From assembly GCA_025964465.1 (NCBI GenBank), contig JAOPYS010000167.1:1-5313 (forward strand): a stretch of DNA of 5,313 nucleotides, in the 5' to 3' direction. Below, piece after piece: positions 1 through 4,397 of this stretch (position 1 is its first letter; each line of letters opens with the position of its first letter). This stretch comes from Thermoleophilia bacterium (GTDB lineage Bacteria; Actinomycetota; Thermoleophilia; Gaiellales; SKUG01). Both the position numbers and the translations under genes were made by a program. The notes under the pieces were generated by a model. The model saw only the letters and a list, made by a program, of their open reading frames with translations, did not search any database and was not told where the DNA came from.

Positions 1-50
1 GGTGCAGCGAGCCGGCGAGCGTGCCGTGCAGTCGAAGCTGGGTTGTCCAT
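1..50 (-). CDS. N-terminus of an unrecognised protein (partial, runs off left edge)
   Basis: Reading leftwards from an ATG at 50-48, sixteen codons stay open to the window edge and give MDNPASTARHARRLAA. The reason to believe the start is a strong Shine-Dalgarno sequence, GGGAGGA on the minus strand at 65-59, with nine bases between its GGAGG core and the ATG. The gene lies 175 bp downstream of vapC on the same strand, so it could be read through from vapBC or have its own promoter. The visible peptide is too short and too low in complexity to place in a family, and no function is proposed. The alternative is that a + strand gene ends here: frame 2 of the + strand is open from base 2 to a TGA at 50-52. 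The ribosome binding site makes me prefer the - strand reading. Confidence 0.5.
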   Translation of the reverse strand, partial: MDNPASTARHARRLAA

Positions 51-131
51 GACGGTCTTCCTCCCGATCCTGCACGCCCACCCTGTGGCCTCGTTCGTGT
101 CACCACGGCCGACGGGCGTGTCCATCCGTCC

Positions 132-193
132 ATCGCAACGGCCGCCCGCGCTGTTGCAGCGGATGTCGCGAAGGTGCGGGGATTCGTTGCGAT
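132..193. repeat. Spaced 9-bp inverted repeat between vapC and the left-edge gene
   Basis: ATCGCAACG at 132-140 is matched by its exact reverse complement CGTTGCGAT at 185-193, with 44 bp between the arms. The right arm sits in a second pattern, GATTCG at 181-186 and again at 191-196, a 10-bp period. The arms lie upstream of the presumed - strand gene starting at 50 and could be a regulator site for it. A chance match of this length in 175 GC-rich bases is possible, so the functional reading is only inference. Confidence 0.3.
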
Positions 194-216
194 TCGGCCG
201 CGCGGTGGCCGGATCG
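190..216 (-). terminator. Hairpin just after vapC, possible weak terminator
   Basis: Ten bases past the vapC stop codon, the minus strand reads CGAT-C-CGGCC, a seven-base loop, then GGCCG-A-ATCG. This is a nine-pair stem with one C/A mismatch. Read from the + strand the mismatch becomes a T/G wobble, so a + strand RNA would form an uninterrupted ten-pair stem. There is no T-run after it on either strand, so it is not a classical intrinsic terminator. The position suggests a 3'-end structure for the vapBC transcript. Confidence 0.35.
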
Positions 217-225
217 ACCCGCGGC

Positions 226-615
226 TCAGGCGCCCACGGGCCAGTGCTCGACGACGAGGTCGGGCATGGGGAAGTGCTTCGGGTTGCCGGTCGCGAGCGG
301 CACGCCCGCGGCGTGCGCGCACGCCGCGATCAGGCAGTCGCCCTGGGGAATGGTGACGCCGGCACGATCGAGGTCGCGGCGCCAGCGACCCGCCAGCCAG
401 GCCGCGTCCTCCCCGACGGGCACGACCCGCAGCGACGCGACGAGGTCACGGGTGTGCGCGACCTCGCCCTCGCGCATGCCGCGCGCGACCTCCTCCACCG
501 TGACCGCCGAGATGTACACGGCGTGCCGGCGGACGATCATGTCGCGAACGCGACCCATCGGCCCGGGGCGCCCGCGGAGCACGTCGATCACGACCGTCGT
601 GTCCAGGAGGATCAC
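226..615 (-). CDS. vapC: VapC-type PIN-domain ribonuclease toxin
   Basis: A 129-aa protein, the usual size for a VapC toxin, a Mg2+-dependent endoribonuclease that cuts RNA (often tRNA or rRNA) when its antitoxin is lost. The PIN-domain residues are in order: LLDTTVVIDVLRG at the N-terminus with Asp5, SAVTVEEVARG with Glu42 as the likely second acid, IPQGDCLIAA with Asp93, and LATGNPKHF near the C-terminus, where Asn111 takes the fourth position as in many VapCs. The active site therefore looks intact. The start is taken as GTG at 615, because LLDTT is where the family normally begins and vapB ends one base upstream. The frame stays open to 1218, but the extra sequence is antisense to or overlaps other features and is not protein-like. 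The gene is translated from the vapBC message, probably coupled to vapB. Confidence 0.9.
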   Translation of the reverse strand: MILLDTTVVIDVLRGRPGPMGRVRDMIVRRHAVYISAVTVEEVARGMREGEVAHTRDLVASLRVVPVGEDAAWLAGRWRRDLDRAGVTIPQGDCLIAACAHAAGVPLATGNPKHFPMPDLVVEHWPVGA

Positions 616-616
616 G

Positions 617-856
617 TCACCCGACCCGCCGCGGGTCCTCGCGGCGCTGCGCCGCGACCCACGCCGCGGGATCGTCGTCCCAGTCGTGCCCCGTGTCCGA
701 GATCGACCCGGCGGCCGAGTCGAACAGCGCGAGGCGGCGCGCGTGGTCGAGGGCATCGGCCACTGCCGCGGCCACGAACGCACTGCGCCCCCGGGGGCCC
801 GAGTACCTGTCGACCTCGGCCACGAGCTCGTCGTCGAGTGAGATGTGCAGTCGCAT
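617..856 (-). CDS. vapB: VapB-type ribbon-helix-helix antitoxin
   Basis: A 79-aa antitoxin that should bind and block the VapC encoded directly after it and repress their shared promoter. The N-terminal segment MRLHISLDDELVAEVD is a typical ribbon-helix-helix strand plus first helix, and RGRSAFVAAAVADAL (about 22-36) is the second helix of the DNA-binding fold. The C-terminal part is acidic and Trp-containing (HDWDDDPAAWVAAQRR, about 57-72), as expected of the flexible toxin-binding tail. The start is set at ATG 856; a GTG two codons upstream (862) would add only two residues and lies inside a repeated operator-like hexamer. No Shine-Dalgarno sequence precedes the ATG, and a -10-like TAACGT ends six bases before it, which suggests a leaderless mRNA. 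The stop codon is separated from the vapC GTG by one base. Confidence 0.9.
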   Translation of the reverse strand: MRLHISLDDELVAEVDRYSGPRGRSAFVAAAVADALDHARRLALFDSAAGSISDTGHDWDDDPAAWVAAQRREDPRRVG

Positions 857-886
857 GCACACACGTTAGCACACGGCTCGGCACAC
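857..886 (-). promoter_or_regulatory. vapBC promoter with three 12-bp-spaced hexamers (likely VapB operator)
   Basis: On the + strand GCACAC occurs at 857-862, 869-874 and 881-886, an exact 12-bp period; on the coding strand this is GTGTGC three times, the last one touching the vapB ATG. Between the second and third copies lies TAACGT (868-863), a TANNNT -10 box whose end is six bases from the ATG, the right distance for transcription to begin at or next to the start codon. No good -35 is visible. Ribbon-helix-helix antitoxins are known to bind short repeats cooperatively at their own promoters. The repeats are seen directly; the operator role is inference. Confidence 0.6.
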
Positions 887-926
887 GAACATGGACTGAC
901 ATCCGCGTCACCCCGGCGGACGGGCC

Positions 927-935
927 TGTTATATT
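927..935 (+). promoter_or_regulatory. Extended -10 promoter candidate for the atp operon
   Basis: TGT followed by TATATT (930-935) gives an extended -10 element with five of six matches to TATAAT, the most AT-rich spot in the divergent intergenic region. No convincing -35 lies 16-18 bp upstream, which an extended -10 can tolerate. Transcription starting near 942 would leave a leader of about 113 bases before the first atp gene. That leader is very G/C-rich and has no clear ORF or riboswitch that I can recognise. Confidence 0.5.
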
Positions 936-1054
936 CCCGACCGACCCATCGGCCCTCCGAAGCGGTCGCGCGAGGATGCTCCCCAGCCCCCGTCGCGCGC
1001 GCCGGCCACGTGTGCCGCCGACCGAGCTCCCCCGCCCGGCCGACGAACCCGGAG

Positions 1055-1321
1055 ATGACTGTCCAGATGACTGGATCAGGTGCGCTCGCAGCTGGATGGC
1101 TGCTCGTGCTCACCACCGCCGCGCTCGCGGCGGCCGGTGTCTTCCTCGGCGGACTGGCGGACCTACGGCTCATCGGCGGCCTCGCAGGCGGCGTGCTCGG
1201 CACGGTGCTCGGATTCATCCTGGTGTGGCAGCGCTACGTGGTGCCGGCGAACGAGGAAGACCGCGCGCGTGACTACTCACGCGTCAGGAAGTTCGAGGAC
1301 GATGACGACGACGACTGGTAA
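1055..1321 (+). CDS. AtpZ-like small membrane protein at head of atp operon
   Basis: An 88-aa protein with two hydrophobic helices (about 11-31 and 41-58), a charged tail, and a C-terminus of six Asp followed by Trp. The stretch GVFLGGLADLRLIGGLAGGV, rich in evenly spaced Gly with an Asp in the loop, resembles the AtpZ / ATPase_gene1 family, small proteins coded ahead of atpB. In other bacteria AtpZ and AtpI are reported to aid synthase assembly or Mg2+/Ca2+ supply; the role here is inferred from position and shape. The start is uncertain. ATG 1055 has GGAG directly against it, too close, while ATG 1067 (four codons on) has the same GGAG 12 bases upstream, rather far. Both leave the helices unchanged. 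The 3' end overlaps the next gene by 20 bases. Confidence 0.7.
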   Translation: MTVQMTGSGALAAGWLLVLTTAALAAAGVFLGGLADLRLIGGLAGGVLGTVLGFILVWQRYVVPANEEDRARDYSRVRKFEDDDDDDW

Positions 1322-1790
1322 GGACGCAGGCTCCGCGGCGACGCCCGTCCGCTCCGTGCTGCTGCACGGCGCCGGGTCGCTCTGCGCGCTCGTGCTGCTG
1401 CCGCTGTGCCTCGCCATCGGCGTGCCCTTCGTGGCCTGGGCCATCGGCGCCGGCCTCGTGCTGGTCAACCGCATCGCCCACGCCGTCACCTCGTGGTCCG
1501 TGCGCGACGCCTCGCTCACCGTCGCCCTCGGTGCCGTCGGCTTCTCCATGGTCTTCCGCGCGCTCATCACGGCGCTCGCGCTGTTCTTCGTCGGCGCGGC
1601 CGTCGGCGGCTCCGGCGACCGGGCGTTCGGGCTCGACCGGCCCGACCTGGCCCGCCCGGCCATCATCGTGTTCCTCATCTGCTTCACCCTCGACGCGGCG
1701 ATCGAGGCCCTGCGCCGTGCCGCGCAGCGCGACGAGCTGGCCGCCGCCGCCCCGCCGATCGCCGTGACCCCCCGGGAGACCACCGCATGA
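1302..1790 (+). CDS. atpI: AtpI-like membrane protein (ATP synthase accessory subunit I)
   Basis: A 162-aa integral membrane protein with about four hydrophobic segments: a close pair at 26-55, one at 72-101, and one at 119-134, ending in a charged helix and an Ala/Pro-rich tail. Size, topology and place just before atpB fit subunit I, a non-stoichiometric factor linked to c-ring assembly; sequence conservation in this family is low, so the name rests mainly on context. ATG 1302 is chosen because GAGG (1295-1298) lies three bases upstream, short but usable. It begins inside the Asp-run codons of the preceding gene, implying coupled translation. A GTG further in (V19) is a possible later start. 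The TGA at 1788-1790 overlaps the atpB ATG as ATGA. Confidence 0.72.
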   Translation: MTTTTGKDAGSAATPVRSVLLHGAGSLCALVLLPLCLAIGVPFVAWAIGAGLVLVNRIAHAVTSWSVRDASLTVALGAVGFSMVFRALITALALFFVGAAVGGSGDRAFGLDRPDLARPAIIVFLICFTLDAAIEALRRAAQRDELAAAAPPIAVTPRETTA

Positions 1791-2794
1791 CGACCGCCAC
1801 AGCTTCCACCCCGATCACCCAGCCGGACCGCGTGCCCGTGCCCGAGACGCCGGCCCCCGGCGACCTCGGCAGCGGCCACCGCAAGCCCTCCCTGTTCGGC
1901 CGCCTCTTCTTCCCCGTCGTGTTCGCCGCGCTCGCGGTGTGGGGCGTGCTGCTCGCGTACGGCGACCCGGTCGCCAAGCCCGAGTTCGACCCGACCGAGG
2001 AGTTCGACCTCTCGCACGGCCTGTTCGGCACGAGCGGGTTCTTCGAGATCAACAAGGGCGTCGTCTACCTGGCGATCGCGCTCCTCGGCTGCCTGCTCTT
2101 CGCGTGGTACGTCAACCGCTCCGTCGTGAAGCGCATCCGGCAGGAGAGCAAGACCCAGAGTGCGATCGAGGGCGTCTACGAGTTCGCCTACGACAACATC
2201 GCGAGCGCCCTCCCCGAGGGCAAGCTGTTCAACCGCTACATGCCCTACGTCGCCACGATCTTCGTGTTCATCTGGCTGCTCAACATGGTCAGCTTCGTGC
2301 CGCTGCCGCTCGGCCACGAGCACATCGGCGACATCTCGTTCCTGCGCGCGTTCGGGGTGTACGCCGTGACGAGCAACATCTTCTGCACCATCGCGCTGGC
2401 CATCGTCACGTCGCTCATCTTCCACTACGAGGGGATCCGCGCCCACGGGCTCATCGGGTACCTCAAGACGTGGAGCGCCGGCCAGTCCGGCCCGGTGCTG
2501 ATCCTCGTGTATCCCGTCGAGATCCTGACCAACCTGGTGCTCAAGCCGGTGTCACTGGCGGTGCGGCTGTTCGCCAACATGCTGAGCGGCCACATCCTCA
2601 TCCTGCTCATGAGCGCCCTCGCCGGCATCATCGGCGGGGCGATCGCCGTGAGCATCTTCGCCCAGGTCATGGGGACGGGCGTCGCGCTCGTCTTCTACCT
2701 GTTCGAGATGGGCCTCGTCGCCTCGCTGCAGGCCTACATCTTCGCCGTGCTGAGCGCCATCTACATCGGCTCCGCGGCGGAAGAGCACCACTAG
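1787..2794 (+). CDS. atpB: ATP synthase F0 subunit a
   Basis: The 335-aa a subunit forms the two proton half-channels against the c-ring. The C-terminal signature is clear: KPVSLAVRLFANMLSGHILI carries the essential Arg260 (E. coli Arg210), and LQAYIFAVLSAIYIG (from 314) is the final helix with the conserved Gln315. Hydrophobic segments lie near 41-58, 89-109, 154-174, 189-213, 236-275 and 278-326. The first is extra compared with E. coli and is followed by an acidic stretch (EFDPTEEFDLSHG). His269 stands where E. coli has Glu219, and an acidic residue, Glu307, is near the E. coli His245 position, the swapped arrangement also seen in mitochondria. The start is ATG 1787 with GGGAG (1774-1778) eight bases upstream; its first bases overlap the atpI stop. 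Confidence 0.97.
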   Translation: MTTATASTPITQPDRVPVPETPAPGDLGSGHRKPSLFGRLFFPVVFAALAVWGVLLAYGDPVAKPEFDPTEEFDLSHGLFGTSGFFEINKGVVYLAIALLGCLLFAWYVNRSVVKRIRQESKTQSAIEGVYEFAYDNIASALPEGKLFNRYMPYVATIFVFIWLLNMVSFVPLPLGHEHIGDISFLRAFGVYAVTSNIFCTIALAIVTSLIFHYEGIRAHGLIGYLKTWSAGQSGPVLILVYPVEILTNLVLKPVSLAVRLFANMLSGHILILLMSALAGIIGGAIAVSIFAQVMGTGVALVFYLFEMGLVASLQAYIFAVLSAIYIGSAAEEHH

Positions 2795-2864
2795 CCACAC
2801 CGATTTCGGGATCGCACCTCGCGGCTCCCGGCACAACACGACCAACCGAACGAAAGGCACGTAC
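2795..2864 (+). promoter_or_regulatory. A/C-rich unstructured leader and RBS of atpE
   Basis: The 70-base atpB-atpE gap ends in a stretch poor in G and T (about 2832-2855, CACAACACGACCAACCGAAC then GAAAGG). The Shine-Dalgarno GAAAGG at 2852-2857 is seven bases from the atpE ATG. In this GC-rich sequence such a patch should be nearly free of RNA structure. E. coli atpE is known to have an upstream translational enhancer that raises c-subunit synthesis; a similar role here is inference. Confidence 0.45.
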
Positions 2865-3098
2865 ATGGAACCCGAAGCAGCCAAGGCGCTCGCACTCGGC
2901 CTCGCCGCCGGTCTCGGCGCGATCGGTCCGGGCATCGGCGTGGGCTACCTCGTCGGCAAGACGATCGAGGGCACCGCTCGCCAGCCGGAGATGGGTGGCC
3001 AGCTCCGCGGCCTCATGTTCCTGGGCCTGGCGCTCACCGAGGCGATCACCTTCTACGCGCTGGTGTTCGGCCTCCTCGCCTTCTTCCTCAAGGCGTAG
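2865..3098 (+). CDS. atpE: ATP synthase F0 subunit c (proteolipid)
   Basis: A 77-aa hairpin protein of two membrane helices that forms the rotating c-ring. Helix 1 has the glycine motif GAIGPGIGVG (18-27), including a Gly-Pro-Gly; the cytoplasmic loop has the conserved Arg39-Gln40-Pro41; helix 2 carries the proton-binding Glu59 within LALTEAITFYALVFG. Residues that bind Na+ in Ilyobacter-type c subunits are absent: the Gln of helix 1 is Val26 and the Ser after the Glu is Ala60. H+ is therefore the likely coupling ion. The N-terminus is short (MEPEAAKAL), without a signal peptide. It has its own strong ribosome binding site in a separate leader, in keeping with the need for many c copies per complex, and is followed by an unusual structured gap before atpF. 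Confidence 0.97.
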   Translation: MEPEAAKALALGLAAGLGAIGPGIGVGYLVGKTIEGTARQPEMGGQLRGLMFLGLALTEAITFYALVFGLLAFFLKA

Positions 3099-3104
3099 AA
3101 GGCA

Positions 3105-3182
3105 CCCCCGCTCCCGGGCTTCGCCCGTGCGGGAAAATGAAGTCCCCCGCTCCCTGGGATGCGCCCAGCGCGGGATTGATAT
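3105..3182 (+). repeat. Tandem pair of compound hairpins in the atpE-atpF gap
   Basis: Two 39-base units start with the same eleven bases, CCCCCGCTCCC (3105-3115 and 3144-3154), and fold alike. Unit 1 pairs CCCGC 3107-3111 with GCGGG 3129-3133 and, inside a TCC/T internal loop, CGGGC 3115-3119 with GCCCG 3123-3127 around TTC. Unit 2 pairs CCCGC 3146-3150 with GCGGG 3170-3174 and CTGGG 3154-3158 with CCCAG 3164-3168 around ATGCG. The inner stems differ in sequence but both pair perfectly. Neither hairpin is followed by a T-run, so a simple intrinsic terminator is unlikely. They may protect the 3' end of atpE mRNA, reduce read-through into atpF, or belong to a dispersed palindromic repeat family. 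Confidence 0.7.
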
Positions 3183-3193
3183 CGGTGTGGTCG

Positions 3194-3210
3194 CCCTCGG
3201 TTCGCCGGGG
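3194..3210 (+). other. Third small hairpin upstream of atpF, TTCG loop
   Basis: CCC (3194-3196), a bulged T, CGG (3198-3200), TTCG loop, CCG (3205-3207) and GGG (3208-3210) form a six-pair stem with a UUCG tetraloop in RNA. It lies 35 bases upstream of the atpF Shine-Dalgarno sequence. No T-run follows. Such short stems are common by chance in GC-rich DNA, so its role is uncertain. Confidence 0.35.
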
Positions 3211-3256
3211 GCGGCCCGCCACCCCACTTTTCGCTCCACCCCACCAAGGACCCACG

Positions 3257-3805
3257 ATGTCGACCCTCATCGCAGCCGAGAAGATCAGCCCGATCCTGGC
3301 GCCCTACCCCGGGCTCATGTTCTGGACCATCGTCGCCTTCTTCATCGCCATGTTCATCCTCCGGCGATACGCCTTCGGCCCGATCCAGGACGCGCTCGAC
3401 AAGCGCCGCGCCACGGTGAACGGTGCGATCGAGCGGGCCGAGGAGGTCCGCGCCGACGCCGAGCGGCTGCTCGCCGAGTACAAGCAGCAGCTCGCCGCGG
3501 CCCGCACCGAGGCCGACGCGATGCGCGAGCGAGCCCGCAAGGATGCCGACGACCACGTCGCCCGCGTCAAGACCGAGGCGGAGACGCAGCGGCAGGAGCA
3601 GCTCGCCCAGACGCAGGGCCAGATCCGCGCCGAGGTCGACAAGGCCATGGGCGACCTGCGCACCGCCGTCGCGGAGATGACCGTCGCCGCGTCGGAGAAG
3701 GTCCTGCGCGGCTCGCTCGACATGGCGCAGCACCAGCGGCTCGTCGAGCAGGCCGTCGAGGAGCTCGACTTCGACCAGCTGCAGCAGGTCGGTGCCGGTC
3801 GATGA
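3257..3805 (+). CDS. atpF: ATP synthase F0 subunit b (peripheral stalk)
   Basis: A 182-aa b subunit, close to the usual length. One membrane helix near the N-terminus (about 20-36, LMFWTIVAFFIAMFILR) is followed by RYAFGPIQDALDKRR and a long, highly charged, Ala/Glu/Arg-rich helix to about residue 140 that should form the right-handed coiled coil of the stator. The C-terminal AASEKVLRGSLD region matches the part that meets the delta subunit. The start is ATG 3257, with AAGGA (3246-3250) six bases upstream; the frame is open back to an ATG at 3137, but that 40-codon extension is not protein-like and runs through the hairpin region. The TGA at 3803-3805 overlaps the atpH ATG as ATGA. No sign of a second b-type gene or a b-delta fusion is seen. 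Confidence 0.96.
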   Translation: MSTLIAAEKISPILAPYPGLMFWTIVAFFIAMFILRRYAFGPIQDALDKRRATVNGAIERAEEVRADAERLLAEYKQQLAAARTEADAMRERARKDADDHVARVKTEAETQRQEQLAQTQGQIRAEVDKAMGDLRTAVAEMTVAASEKVLRGSLDMAQHQRLVEQAVEELDFDQLQQVGAGR

Positions 3806-4371
3806 GCCGCACGGACCGCACCTACGCCAACGCGCTGCTGGAGGCCGTCCCGGCGGATGACGCCGTGCGCGTCGCCGACGAGCTCGACCAGGTCGGCGCG
3901 CTGCGCGCCGAGGCGCCTGCCGAGTGGGCGGCGCTCACCGCCCCCGGCCTGGCGGCCGCCGTGCGCAAGGGCACGATCGACCGTTTGCTCGCCGACTCGC
4001 ACCCGCTCGTGCGCAACGTGCTCAAGGTGCTCGTGGACCACGGCCGCCTCGACGAGGCCCCCGAGGTCGCCGCGAGCTTCCGCGCACTGGTCGCCGACCG
4101 CGAACGCCAGCTCGACGTGCACGTCACGTCGGCGGTGGAGCTGTCGAGCGAGCTGCGCGCCAAGCTCGAGGAGCGCCTCTCCAGCTCCACCGGCAAGGCC
4201 GTGCGCCTGCACGCCAGCGTCGACCCCGACATCATCGGCGGCCTCGTCGTGCGCCACGGCGACACGCTCGTCGACACCTCGCTCCGCGGCCGGCTCGAGG
4301 GCCTGCGCCTCGCGCTGTCCCGCCCCGCCCCCCGCACCGCCACGCCCACCTCGTCTTCCGACGACTCCTAA
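3802..4371 (+). CDS. atpH: ATP synthase F1 subunit delta (OSCP)
   Basis: A 189-aa soluble subunit that caps the F1 head and joins it to the b stalk. The N-terminal helical domain begins with DRTYANALLEAV, the usual start of the family, and includes VRNVLKVLVDHGRLDEAPEVAASFRAL (70-96). The C-terminal signature is GGLVVRHGDTLVDTSLRGRL (146-165), close to the classic GG...GD...D.S..GRL pattern. About twenty residues follow, ending in a low-complexity Thr/Ser/Pro tail with SSSDDS. Translation should be coupled to atpF by the four-base ATGA overlap; no strong separate ribosome binding site is visible. The frame extends far upstream through atpE and atpF, but that is an artefact of high GC. Confidence 0.95.
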   Translation: MSRTDRTYANALLEAVPADDAVRVADELDQVGALRAEAPAEWAALTAPGLAAAVRKGTIDRLLADSHPLVRNVLKVLVDHGRLDEAPEVAASFRALVADRERQLDVHVTSAVELSSELRAKLEERLSSSTGKAVRLHASVDPDIIGGLVVRHGDTLVDTSLRGRLEGLRLALSRPAPRTATPTSSSDDS

Positions 4372-4397
4372 GTCACACCACACAAGGAACGACTGAC

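Noticed and set aside
896..901. CTGACA as the -35 box of the atp promoter
   Set aside because: It resembles TTGACA but lies 28 bp from the TATATT box, too far for a normal spacer.
616..1218. N-terminal extension of the vapC frame by about 200 codons
   Set aside because: It runs through vapB and into the atp leader; the PIN domain starts at the GTG at 615, one base after the vapB stop.
43..1272. Long + strand open frame (409 codons)
   Set aside because: It crosses vapBC antisense, the intergenic region and the AtpZ-like gene, has a composition of Arg/Pro/Ala typical of off-frame GC-rich DNA, and shows no domain.
1277..2446. Minus-strand open frame of 389 codons antisense to atpI/atpB
   Set aside because: Shadow of the strong G/C third positions of the real genes; Asp/Glu/Arg/His-rich low-complexity translation with no recognisable motif.
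3107..3174. Intrinsic transcription terminator after atpE
   Set aside because: The hairpins are strong but no U-tract follows (AAAATGAAGT and ATTGATAT), and atpF and the rest of the operon continue downstream.
3137..3256. ATG 3137 as an earlier atpF start
   Set aside because: The extra 40 residues are Pro/Ser/Arg-rich, lie in the hairpin region, lack a ribosome binding site, and the family start is at 3257 with AAGGA in front.
1939..3801. Upstream extension of the atpH frame
   Set aside because: Only the part from ATG 3802 looks like a delta subunit; the rest is off-frame through atpB, atpE and atpF.
3304..4383. Minus-strand open frame of 359 codons antisense to atpF/atpH
   Set aside because: Same shadow effect; no domain and no ribosome binding site context worth trusting.
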